Source of the DNA: an uncultured Clostridia bacterium
GTDB lineage: Bacteria; Bacillota; Clostridia; Oscillospirales; Acutalibacteraceae
Length of the DNA stretch: 20,431 nucleotides
Direction of reading: 5' to 3'
Assembly: GCA_937880805.1 (NCBI GenBank)
Contig: CALGRR010000122.1
Coordinates: forward strand, 1 to 20,431
The position numbers and the translations under genes are program-made. A model generated the notes under the pieces. That model had not been told where the DNA came from. It did not search any database and worked only from the letters and a program-made list of their open reading frames with translations. Shown here one piece after another: positions 8,229 to 14,250 of the stretch; position 1 is the stretch's first letter; the number at the start of each line of letters is the position of its first letter.

Positions 8229-8331
8229 CCGTCATTCAAAAGACGGGGTTTAATGCACTGAGGTGAAGGGAATTCACCTCAATAACATTAAAGCGGGTGT
8301 TCCTCTTTCTGCAGGCAGTTACGAACATCTG
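8229..8331 (+). promoter_or_regulatory. Structured 5' leader of rplS (L19 leader candidate)
   Basis: Three stems can be drawn by eye. Stem 1 is CCGTC (8229-8233) with GACGG (8242-8246). Stem 2 is composite: TTTAATG (8249-8255) pairs with CATTAAA (8286-8292) and encloses GAGGTGAA (8260-8267) paired with TTCACCTC (8273-8280). Stem 3 is GGTGTTC (8296-8302) with GAACATC (8323-8329). The ribosome site GGAGG (8341-8345) lies just beyond. Firmicute rplS genes are known to carry an autoregulatory L19 leader (an Rfam family); position and architecture fit, but I could not run the covariance model. Likely role: L19 feedback on its own translation or transcription. Confidence 0.65.
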
Positions 8332-8354
8332 AAAAAATTTGGAGGAAAATTAAA

Positions 8355-8699
8355 ATGGATGCACTCAAACTCATTGCACAGGATTCACTCAAATCCGAAG
8401 TTCCCGCAATCGAAATCGGTGATACCGTTAAGGTTCACGTAAAGATTCGCGAAGGTGACAAAGAAAGAATTCAGCTCTTCGAAGGCACAATTATCGCTAT
8501 CAAGGGCGCAGGCGTTTCAAAGACCTTCACAGTTCGTCGTCTTTCCTACGGCGTTGGCGTTGAAAGAGTATTCCCTGTTCATTCTCCCAACGTTGCAAAG
8601 GTTGAAGTTGTAAGACACGGCCGTGTACGCAGAAGCAAGCTCTACTACCTCAGAGACAGAGTTGGTAAGGCAGCTAAGGTTAAGGAAGAGATCAGATAA
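8355..8699 (+). CDS. rplS: 50S ribosomal protein L19
   Basis: A 114-residue ribosomal protein of normal length, located at the 30S-50S interface. Family features are complete: the N-terminus (PAIEIGDTVKVHVKI), the barrel core (RIQLFEGTIIAIKGAG, TFTVRRLSYGVGVERVFPVH) and the basic end (VRRSKLYYLRDRVGKAAKVK). ATG 8355 follows GGAGGAAAAT. It is transcribed from its own promoter, has a structured leader, and is closed by its own terminator at 8711-8753, so it is a largely independent unit. Downstream lepB, ylqF and rnhB make the common Firmicute neighbourhood; trmD and rimM, often upstream of rplS, are absent here. Confidence 0.98.
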   Translation: MDALKLIAQDSLKSEVPAIEIGDTVKVHVKIREGDKERIQLFEGTIIAIKGAGVSKTFTVRRLSYGVGVERVFPVHSPNVAKVEVVRHGRVRRSKLYYLRDRVGKAAKVKEEIR

Positions 8700-8710
8700 T
8701 TGACATTGAG

Positions 8711-8753
8711 GGTGTAACAATTTTGCGGTTGTTACACCTTTATTGTTATTTTA
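8711..8753 (+). terminator. Intrinsic terminator after rplS
   Basis: A perfect 10-bp stem (GGTGTAACAA at 8711-8720 with TTGTTACACC at 8729-8738) with an 8-base loop is followed by TTTATTGTTATTTTAT. The interrupted T-run may allow some read-through into lepB, for which no strong promoter is visible. Confidence 0.85.
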
Positions 8754-8793
8754 TAAATTAATTACATAAATAGAAATCGGAAGGAGTGTGCTT

Positions 8794-9375
8794 GTGAGAA
8801 AAATCGAAGAATTCTGGGTTGAATTTGATAATGAGAAAAAAGCGGGCACCTTTGCTTCCGTTATATATGATGCGTGTGATTCTCTTAAAGGTGCAATTAT
8901 AACGGTGTTTCTGATTTTTGCTCTTGCCTTCAGAGTTGTAGGAGTTGACGGCGATTCAATGAACAACACTCTTCAGAACGGCGATTGGCTTGCCGTTTCG
9001 GGAGTAACCGTGAACCTTGAAAGAGGAGATATAGTTGTTGTAAACCAGCCGTGGGAAAGAAATGTTCCTATAATAAAAAGAGTTATAGGCGTTGAGGGCG
9101 ATACGGTGGATATTGATTTTGAAGAGGGCAGGGTTTTTGTTAACGGCAAAGAAATCTATGAACCCTATATTGCCGAAAAAACAACGCTCAGTTATGATGT
9201 TGAATTTCCCGTAACGGTAGGAAAAGACGAAATTTTTGTTATGGGCGATAACAGAAACGATTCACTCGACAGCCGCTCGGGCAAAATAGGTATGATAGAT
9301 GTTCACTATGTGCTCGGAAAAGCACTTTTCAGATTTTATCCCGCTTCGGATTGGGATATTTATGATTTAAATTAA
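8794..9375 (+). CDS. lepB: Type I signal peptidase (first copy)
   Basis: A 193-residue membrane protease that removes signal peptides from exported proteins at the outer face of the membrane. It has one N-terminal membrane helix (about 33-48), then the catalytic serine in GDSM (S55) and the catalytic lysine K95 (PIIKRVIGVEGD). The conserved GDNRNDSLDSR block (about 151-161) and the final GKALFRFYP follow. I chose GTG 8794 because GGAAGGAG (8779-8786) is 7 bases upstream; GTG 8788 would be too close. A second signal peptidase starts 16 bases after its stop. No good promoter was found between the rplS terminator and this gene (only a weak TTGTTA with CATAAA), so it may depend on read-through. 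Confidence 0.95.
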   Translation: MRKIEEFWVEFDNEKKAGTFASVIYDACDSLKGAIITVFLIFALAFRVVGVDGDSMNNTLQNGDWLAVSGVTVNLERGDIVVVNQPWERNVPIIKRVIGVEGDTVDIDFEEGRVFVNGKEIYEPYIAEKTTLSYDVEFPVTVGKDEIFVMGDNRNDSLDSRSGKIGMIDVHYVLGKALFRFYPASDWDIYDLN

Positions 9376-9391
9376 CAAGGAAGTGATACTT

Positions 9392-9955
9392 ATGACAGAA
9401 GAAAACAAAACCGTCAAAAAAGAAAAAGAAAAAAGCAACGGTATTTATGATTTTGTTTCAATAGTGGCAACTTCTGTTATAGCGGTTGCAGTGTCATTTA
9501 TTTTTCTGTTCAGAACAGTTGGTGTGGTTGGCAACTCAATGTATCCCACTCTTCACAACGGCGACAGAATAATTCTTTCGGCATTTATTGATGAGCCCGA
9601 ATACGGCGACATTGTTGTTACCTGCCAGCCCAACAGCGTTGAGGATGTTCTTGTTAAGAGAATAATTGCAACAGAGGGTCAGACGGTTGATATTGATTTT
9701 AATGCAGGCATCGTTTATGTTGACGGTGTTGCACTTGATGAGCCCTATATTGCCGAGCCCACTTATGACAGAGAGAGCTTTTATAATCCCGTAACCGTTC
9801 CCGAAGGCTATGTTTTCGTTATGGGTGATAACAGAAATGCTTCAACCGACAGCCGTGACCGCAGAGTAGGTCTTATAAGAGAAGAATACATTATGGGAAA
9901 GGCACTTTTCAGAATGATGCCTTTCGGAGATTTTGAGATAGACGACTATGAATGA
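9392..9955 (+). CDS. lepB: Type I signal peptidase (second, tandem copy)
   Basis: A 187-residue signal peptidase I. A lysine-rich cytoplasmic start is followed by a membrane helix at about 20-40, catalytic S49 (VGNSMYPTLHNGD) and catalytic K89 (VLVKRIIATEGQ). The GDNRNASTDSRDRRVG block and GKALFRMMPFG end follow. It resembles its upstream neighbour throughout (both contain EPYIAE and MGDNRN), so this is a tandem duplication with divergence; the first copy has GDSM where this one has GNSM. ATG 9392 has AAGGAAG at 9377-9383. Many Firmicutes keep more than one signal peptidase with overlapping substrates. The remnant of a ylqF start lies 4 bases downstream of the stop. Confidence 0.95.
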   Translation: MTEENKTVKKEKEKSNGIYDFVSIVATSVIAVAVSFIFLFRTVGVVGNSMYPTLHNGDRIILSAFIDEPEYGDIVVTCQPNSVEDVLVKRIIATEGQTVDIDFNAGIVYVDGVALDEPYIAEPTYDRESFYNPVTVPEGYVFVMGDNRNASTDSRDRRVGLIREEYIMGKALFRMMPFGDFEIDDYE

Positions 9956-9959
9956 GAAT

Positions 9960-9989
9960 ATGACGGTTCAATGGGTAATGGAAGCATAA
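9960..9989 (+). pseudogene. Vestigial ylqF 5' end (MTVQW)
   Basis: Four bases after lepB2 stops, ATG ACG GTT CAA TGG (9960-9974) reads MTVQW, then runs into VMEA and a stop. YlqF/RbgA proteins usually begin M-x-x-Q/N-W-F-P-G-H-M, and ylqF is the expected next gene after lepB. I read this as the original ylqF start cut off after its Trp codon by the AT-rich insert. The match is only five codons, so chance cannot be fully excluded. Confidence 0.55.
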
Positions 9990-9998
9990 GAAAAAATT
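9973..9998 (+). repeat. Imperfect direct repeat, copy 1
   Basis: GGGTAATGGAAG (9973-9984) is identical to 10085-10096, and similarity continues for 26 bases with 3 mismatches (ATA, GAAAAA and TT are shared). Copy 1 sits at the left junction of the island. A weaker third relative, ATGAGTAATGAAG, starts ylqF at 10839. Confidence 0.6.
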
Positions 9999-10039
9999 AC
10001 TTCGAAGCCTTATAAATAAAGAAAAAATCTTAAATTCTT

Positions 10040-10068
10040 TTTACATATTTTAGATAGTTTTTTATAAA
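10040..10068 (+). promoter_or_regulatory. Sigma-A promoter inside the island
   Basis: TTTACA (10040-10045) and TATAAA (10063-10068) are spaced by exactly 17 bases. The start near 10075 would give a leader of about 57 bases to the GNAT gene. With no terminator before ylqF, this promoter may now drive ylqF, capA-like, rnhB and yraN as well. Confidence 0.6.
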
Positions 10069-10084
10069 AAAAATTAAAAATATG

Positions 10085-10110
10085 GGGTAATGGAAGAATA
10101 TGAAAAACTT
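10085..10110 (+). repeat. Imperfect direct repeat, copy 2
   Basis: Second copy of the 26-base repeat (23 of 26 identical to 9973-9998), 112 bases downstream of the first and in the leader of the GNAT mRNA. It includes an in-frame ATG at 10090 that lacks a ribosome site. Confidence 0.6.
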
Positions 10111-10131
10111 TTATATAAGAAGGTGAAAATT

Positions 10132-10611
10132 ATGATAATAGAATACGATAAAAAATATGATGAGCACATTAAAGATTTATTAGTTGAACTACAAGAACAT
10201 ATTCAAAATATAGATTTAGAAGGATATAATATATTAACTAATGAATTTAGAGAGTCATATTTTAAAAAAACAATGGATGAAATCAAAAAATGTAATGGTA
10301 AAATTTTGCTATATAAAGAAGAAAACAATATTGTAGGACTTGTAATTGGATTAATAAATAATGATGCTGAAGAAACTTATGAATTTAAAGCACCAAAGCG
10401 AGGTAGAATAACAGAATTGATAGTTTCAAAAAATAATCGTTCAAGCGGTATAGGAACTAAATTATTAAATGCAATGGAAAATTATTTAAAATCTATAGGG
10501 TGTAAAGATATTCTTTTGGGAGTTTTTGCTTATAATGAGAGTGCAATTAAGTTCTACGAAAAAAATGGATATCATGTGCGTATGACTGATATGGCGAAAA
10601 CTAATTTATAA
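10132..10611 (+). CDS. GNAT-family N-acetyltransferase
   Basis: A 159-residue acetyl-CoA-dependent acetyltransferase. The core GNAT fold is visible: strand IVGLVIGLINN (about 67-77), strand GRITELIVSKNNR, the acetyl-CoA pyrophosphate loop RSSGIGTKLLNAM (R/Q-x-x-G-x-G), and the C-terminal motif GVFAYNESAIKFYEKNGY. Substrate is unknown; candidates include a small molecule, an antibiotic or a protein N-terminus. ATG 10132 follows AAGGTGA (10119-10125). The frame is open to an ATG at 10090 that has no ribosome site, so that start is less likely. The gene is much more AT-rich than its neighbours and uses TTA and CAA codons, as expected for transfer from a low-GC Firmicute. Its own promoter lies at 10040-10068. 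Confidence 0.9.
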   Translation: MIIEYDKKYDEHIKDLLVELQEHIQNIDLEGYNILTNEFRESYFKKTMDEIKKCNGKILLYKEENNIVGLVIGLINNDAEETYEFKAPKRGRITELIVSKNNRSSGIGTKLLNAMENYLKSIGCKDILLGVFAYNESAIKFYEKNGYHVRMTDMAKTNL

Positions 10612-10649
10612 ATTTGAAGGAAAAATAAATTAAAGAGGTGAAGAAAATA

Positions 10650-10784
10650 ATGAATAGTAGTTTATGGATTCAATTATTAATAAGTATTGTTCCTGCAATT
10701 ATTTCGGGAATTATTAGTTTTTTAATTTCTATGAAGCAATTTAAAAATGAAATAAAAAAAGTGGAAACTAATGTTAAAAGATAA
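10650..10784 (+). CDS. 44-residue single-span membrane peptide
   Basis: A small open frame with a strong AGAGGTGA site (10634-10641) 8 bases upstream. The product begins MNSSLWIQLLISIVPAIISG. One hydrophobic helix covers about residues 5-27, and a charged tail (KQFKNEIKKVETNVKR) follows. This looks like the N-terminal anchor of longer phage-like Firmicute membrane proteins with a cytoplasmic coiled coil, so it may be a truncated copy. A small membrane-active peptide is also possible. It lies 38 bases after the GNAT gene, in the same AT-rich island, and is probably on the same transcript. The ribosome site makes translation likely; the function is unknown. Confidence 0.65.
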   Translation: MNSSLWIQLLISIVPAIISGIISFLISMKQFKNEIKKVETNVKR

Positions 10785-10838
10785 TAGTTTTTATGCAGAA
10801 AAGTATTTTAATAGAAAATAAAAAAGGAAGTGATAAAA

Positions 10839-11711
10839 ATGAGTAATGAAGAAAAAAGTTTTCCTAAGACTTCGATTAACTGGTTTCCCGGCCATATGGC
10901 GAAAACCAGAAGATTAATTAAAGAGAGCCTTTCGCTGGTTGATGCGGTGTGCGAAATCGTTGATGCGAGAATACCCGAAAGCAGCAGAAACCCCGAACTT
11001 GATGAAATTGTGGGAGCAAAGCCCAGAATAGTTTTGCTCAATAAATGTGACCTTGCCGATGATAAGGCAACCGCAAGAAAAATCAAAGAGCTTGAAAGCA
11101 AAGGAATTGTTGCCTTGCCCGTTGATTGCAGAAGCGGAAAGGGTCTTGAAAAATTTCAGGGTGCGGTAAGAGAGCTTCTGAAAGAAAAAATAAAAGCCAA
11201 CACCGAAAAAGGTATGGGCGGCAAGGCTTTGCGTGTTATGGTAGTGGGAATTCCCAACACGGGAAAATCCTCGTTTATTAACCGTATGGCGGGCAAAAAC
11301 CGTGCAAAGGTTGCAGATAAGCCCGGCGTAACACGCAGCAACCAATGGTTTGCCATAGGCTCGGGCATTGAGCTTCTTGATACTCCGGGTGTGCTCTGGC
11401 CCAAGTTTGAAGACCCCGAAGTCGGCTTCAAGCTTGCATTTATAGGCTCCGTCAAGGATGAAATTCTTGATTCGCAGGAGATTGCGGTGCGTCTGCTTGT
11501 TGTTATGCAGAAGAATTATCCCGACCGCCTTGCGGAAAGATATAAAATAACCGATTTTGAAGATATAGAAGAGCCCTATGTGCTGCTTGAAATGATAGCG
11601 GCAAAAAGAGGAATGCTTTTAAGAAAAGGCGAGTATGATACCGAAAGAGCCGCCGTTATGCTTCTTGATGAATACAGAAGCGGCAAGCTCGGAAAAATAA
11701 CGCTGGATTGA
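10839..11711 (+). CDS. ylqF: Ribosome biogenesis GTPase YlqF/RbgA
   Basis: A 290-residue circularly permuted GTPase that acts late in 50S subunit assembly. The order is G4 NKCD (68-71), then G1 GIPNTGKSS (137-145), then G3 DTPG (181-184), as in YlqF/RbgA. The family N-terminal motif NWFPGHMAKTRR starts at residue 14. ATG 10839 follows AAGGAAG (10824-10830). The first codons (AGT, AGT, CCT, ACT) are AT-rich and unlike the rest of the gene, which turns host-like at about TCG ATT AAC TGG. Together with the MTVQW remnant after lepB2, this suggests the N-terminus was replaced by the island. The GTPase itself is intact and should work. Confidence 0.95.
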   Translation: MSNEEKSFPKTSINWFPGHMAKTRRLIKESLSLVDAVCEIVDARIPESSRNPELDEIVGAKPRIVLLNKCDLADDKATARKIKELESKGIVALPVDCRSGKGLEKFQGAVRELLKEKIKANTEKGMGGKALRVMVVGIPNTGKSSFINRMAGKNRAKVADKPGVTRSNQWFAIGSGIELLDTPGVLWPKFEDPEVGFKLAFIGSVKDEILDSQEIAVRLLVVMQKNYPDRLAERYKITDFEDIEEPYVLLEMIAAKRGMLLRKGEYDTERAAVMLLDEYRSGKLGKITLD

Positions 11712-11738
11712 TTTAACTCCGAAAAAAGGAGAATAGGT

Positions 11739-12917
11739 ATGAGAAAGAAAATGGCAATATTTCTTGCCGTTGTGCTTGCGGTTGATGTTATCGCCCTTGC
11801 GGTAATCTTCTTCAGCAGGAATGACGGCTTGGGAATAAGCAGTAATGCAAAGCCGGGTGCTGACCCTGAAACAACAACCTCGCAGCAGGAGCTTTTTTCA
11901 AGGGTAAGCTTTGTTGCGGTTGGTGATAATCTTATTCACGATACTGTTTATGAGCAGGCGGCAGCAAGAACGAGCAGCGGCTATGATTTTTCATATGACT
12001 ATGAAAAGGTAGCCGATTTGATTGAAAAGCCCGATGTGGCTATTCTTAATCAGGAAACAATTATTTCAACCGAACACAATGTTTCAAGCTATCCGCAGTT
12101 CAATTCGCCCGTTGAGGTCGGTGAAGAGATGCTTGATATAGGCTTTGATGTTTTCAATATCGCAACCAACCATTCGGTGGATTGCGGCGAAAAAGGGCTC
12201 ATTTCGGCAATAAACTTCTGGAAAGAAAAAAAGGCGATTACCACCGGAGCTTATCTCAACAGCGATGATTTTGCGGCTATTCCGATGAATGAGGTGAACG
12301 GTGTTAAAATCGCCTATCTCGGATTTACCGAATCAACCAACGGGTTGAGCCTGCCCGGTGATACCGAGGTTATTCTTGTGCGTGCGGCGGATGAAAATGT
12401 GCTTCAGCAAAGAATAATGAAGGCGAGAGAAACGGCGGATGTTGTTATTGTTAATGCTCATTGGGGAAATGAATATACCCACGAACCCACCGATGCACAG
12501 AGAGAGCTTGCCGAAAAGCTTGCTTCGTGGGGTGCGGATGTTATAATCGGAACACATCCCCACGTTATCCAGCCCGTTGAATATATAGTTAATAATGACG
12601 GCAGAAAAACTCTTGTTGCCTATTCACTCGGAAATTTCATTTCCGCACAGAACAGAGGCCCTCGAATGCTCGGCGGTATGCTTAATTTTGAAGCGGTGAA
12701 GAATAACACTTCGGGCGAAATAACCATTGAAAATGTTAAGTTTTCGGGCGTTGTTACCCATTACGGATACAATTATTCCAATATAAGAATTTATCCGCTT
12801 TCAGACTACACAGAGGAGCTTGCTTCAAAGCACGGAGTTATAAGCAAAACATCCGATTTCAGCTTGCAGTATCTTTATGATATTATCAATGAGGTTATCG
12901 ATAAACAGTTTCTTTAA
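11739..12917 (+). CDS. CapA-family metallophosphatase-like lipoprotein/membrane protein
   Basis: A 392-residue extracytoplasmic protein of the CapA/PGA_cap family. A basic N-terminus and hydrophobic helix (about 5-26) form an uncleaved anchor or signal peptide; there is no lipobox cysteine. The metallophosphoesterase-like fold follows: VGDNLIHD (D63, H67), LNQETI (N104, E106), IATNHSVDCG (N144, H145), NAHWGNEY (H241) and GTHPHVIQ (H273, H275), ending with AYSLGNFIS. CapA of Bacillus takes part in poly-gamma-glutamate export, but many clostridial members have no such cluster. No capB or capC is near, so function here is open. ATG 11739 follows GGAG 7 bases upstream; the gene starts 27 bases after ylqF. 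Confidence 0.85.
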   Translation: MRKKMAIFLAVVLAVDVIALAVIFFSRNDGLGISSNAKPGADPETTTSQQELFSRVSFVAVGDNLIHDTVYEQAAARTSSGYDFSYDYEKVADLIEKPDVAILNQETIISTEHNVSSYPQFNSPVEVGEEMLDIGFDVFNIATNHSVDCGEKGLISAINFWKEKKAITTGAYLNSDDFAAIPMNEVNGVKIAYLGFTESTNGLSLPGDTEVILVRAADENVLQQRIMKARETADVVIVNAHWGNEYTHEPTDAQRELAEKLASWGADVIIGTHPHVIQPVEYIVNNDGRKTLVAYSLGNFISAQNRGPRMLGGMLNFEAVKNNTSGEITIENVKFSGVVTHYGYNYSNIRIYPLSDYTEELASKHGVISKTSDFSLQYLYDIINEVIDKQFL

Positions 12918-12926
12918 TATTTACCT

Positions 12927-12957
12927 ATGCTGCGTCAGTTTGATGCAGCATTAGTTT
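12927..12957 (+). terminator. Intercistronic hairpin before rnhB (weak attenuator)
   Basis: ATGCTGCGTCA (12927-12937) pairs with TGATGCAGCAT (12941-12951) through 11 pairs, one of them G-U, with a 3-base loop. It is followed by TAGTTTTAGGAGG. The T-run is short and the rnhB ribosome site begins at once, so this may be a leaky terminator or an mRNA-stabilising hairpin. Confidence 0.5.
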
Positions 12958-12968
12958 TAGGAGGAAAT

Positions 12969-13574
12969 ATGGATTATACATATGAAAAAAATGCTGCATT
13001 AAAAGGATACAAAGCTGTTTGCGGTGTTGATGAGGCAGGCAGAGGTCCGCTTGCGGGTCCCGTTTTTGCTGCGGCGGTTATTCTGCCCGAGGATTGTGAA
13101 ATTGAAGGGCTTAACGATTCCAAAAAGCTTTCCGAAAAGAAAAGAGATGCACTTTTCGATATAATAAAAGAAAAGGCAATCAGCTACTCAATCGCAAGCG
13201 AGGATGAAAAGGTGATTGACGAAATAAATATTCTTCAGGCAACCTTTTCGGCTATGAAAAAAGCGGTTGAAGGTCTTGATATACCTGCGGATTACGCTCT
13301 TGTTGACGGCAACAGAATGCCCGCACTTTCAATAGACGGCGAAACAATAGTAAAGGGCGATGCAAAAAGCCCCTCCGTTGCGGCGGCATCAATTCTTGCC
13401 AAGGTAAGCAGGGACAGATATATGCTTGAGCTTGATGAAAAAATGCCGCAGTATTGCTTTGCAAAGCATAAGGGCTACGGCACAAAGCTGCATTATGAAA
13501 TGCTTGCAGAGCACGGAATTTCAGAGCATCACCGCCTTACCTTCCTCAAAAATATTATCGGTGAGAAAAAATGA
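12969..13574 (+). CDS. rnhB: Ribonuclease HII
   Basis: A 201-residue endonuclease that cuts the RNA strand of RNA-DNA hybrids and removes misincorporated ribonucleotides from DNA. The four acidic metal ligands are present: D21 and E22 (GVDEAGRGPLAGP), D113 (LVDGNRM) and D131 (KGDAKSPSVAAASILAKVSRD region). The C-terminal HKGYGTKLHYEML and SEHHRLTF stretches are also typical. ATG 12969 follows AGGAGG (12958-12965 region). The stop codon overlaps the start of yraN (ATGA), a common RNase HII-YraN arrangement in Firmicutes and Clostridia. Confidence 0.97.
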   Translation: MDYTYEKNAALKGYKAVCGVDEAGRGPLAGPVFAAAVILPEDCEIEGLNDSKKLSEKKRDALFDIIKEKAISYSIASEDEKVIDEINILQATFSAMKKAVEGLDIPADYALVDGNRMPALSIDGETIVKGDAKSPSVAAASILAKVSRDRYMLELDEKMPQYCFAKHKGYGTKLHYEMLAEHGISEHHRLTFLKNIIGEKK

Positions 13575-13930
13575 TAAAGAATAAATCGGGCGTATGGGGT
13601 GAAATATATGCCTCAAGATTTCTTCGTGACAGAGGCTACGATATTCTCAACTCAAACTATTCCTGCCGTTTCGGTGAAATAGACCTTATAGCATCCAAAA
13701 ACGGAAAAATATTTTTCGTTGAGGTTAAGGCAAGAAATGTTTCAACAAAGTCAAGACCTATGGAAGCTGTGGATGAAATCAAGCAGAAGAAAATGTATCT
13801 TACCGCACAGTTTTATGTTTCATACACAAAATACAGCGGAGAAATGCAATTTGATGTTTGCGAAGTTTATCTGAATGACGATAATACTCTTTCAAAAATA
13901 AATTATATTGAAAATGCTTTTAACGGCTGA
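13571..13930 (+). CDS. yraN: YraN/UPF0102-family endonuclease-like protein
   Basis: A 119-residue member of the UPF0102 (YraN) family, which has a PD-(D/E)XK endonuclease-like fold. Key positions are visible: E11 (WGEIYASRFL), the RFGEIDLIA strand with E36 and D38, and FFVEVKARN with E51 and K53. Length is typical. The start codon overlaps the rnhB stop by 4 bases (ATGA), so the two are translationally coupled. The biological role is poorly known; links to DNA processing and natural transformation have been proposed for relatives. The gene is followed by a long non-coding region rather than another operon member. Confidence 0.92.
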   Translation: MIKNKSGVWGEIYASRFLRDRGYDILNSNYSCRFGEIDLIASKNGKIFFVEVKARNVSTKSRPMEAVDEIKQKKMYLTAQFYVSYTKYSGEMQFDVCEVYLNDDNTLSKINYIENAFNG

Positions 13931-13935
13931 GCGGT

Positions 13936-13977
13936 GTTTTTAAAACTTCTGTAAAGTAAAATTACTTTACAAATCGG
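13936..13977 (+). repeat. Long direct repeat, copy A
   Basis: The order GTTTTTAAAACT, ten bases, then AAAATTACTTTACAAATCGG recurs at 14251-14285 as GTTTTTTTAAAACT directly joined to AAAATTTATTTTACAAATC and TG. Copy A has an extra ten bases (TCTGTAAAGT) that complete its palindrome. About 30 bases match, with few changes. Confidence 0.65.
13950..13971. repeat. 22-bp perfect palindrome, copy 1
   Basis: TGTAAAGTAA, AA, TTACTTTACA: two perfect 10-base arms around a 2-base centre. A near-copy lies at 14148-14169 (19 of 22 identical). No T-run follows, so it is not a normal terminator. It could be a protein binding site or the end of a small element. Confidence 0.75.
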
Positions 13978-14147
13978 TCAGATATAAGCTTTGACGGTGC
14001 CTGAACAGCAAACGTTCAAAAAGCAGAGTTAATAATAACACTGCAAACGCAAAGCCTTGATAATTAAGGAAGTTTAATCGCTTAATGACAAAGCGTCAGG
14101 GCGGGGAAGAAAAGAAAAACGATTGAAACAAGCAAACAAAGCGACAA

Positions 14148-14169
14148 TGTAAAGTAATATAGCTTTACA
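14148..14169. repeat. 22-bp near-palindrome, copy 2
   Basis: TGTAAAGTAATA followed by TAGCTTTACA. Arms TGTAAAG and CTTTACA are perfect. Extended outward, CTTTACACAAGT (14163-14174) is inverted relative to ACTTCTGTAAAG (13945-13956) with one mismatch, so 13945-14174 has inverted terminal ends of about 12 bases. Confidence 0.7.
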
Positions 14170-14250
14170 CAAGTATTTAGTTCTCGGCAAGTGCTTTTGC
14201 TTTTTTGCAACAGTATATTTGCGTATAGTGCTGTGTTTATAGTGCAGATA

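Larger units (their letters stand above)
9975..10883 (+). other. AT-rich inserted island carrying a GNAT gene
   Basis: This 0.9-kb stretch differs sharply from its surroundings. The line 10201-10260 has 11 G/C of 60, and 10141-10200 has 15 of 60, against 29 of 60 at 9601-9660 in lepB2. Codons shift from CTT, CAG and AGC in the neighbours to TTA, CAA and AGT. It carries its own promoter, a GNAT acetyltransferase, a 44-residue membrane peptide, and the new ribosome site and first codons of ylqF. The left edge falls directly after the vestigial Trp codon. The right edge is placed at the Trp codon of WFPGHM (10881-10883), but composition could put it a few codons earlier. No integrase or transposase is present, so the mechanism is unknown. 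Confidence 0.6.

Noticed and set aside
10090..10131. Upstream ATG extending the GNAT gene by 14 residues
   Set aside because: No ribosome site before it, and it lies in the duplicated repeat; ATG 10132 has AAGGTGA.
14085..14126. 13-codon open frame (MTKRQGGEEKKND)
   Set aside because: The nearest AAGGAAG is too far upstream and the frame lies among inverted repeats, so chance is more likely.
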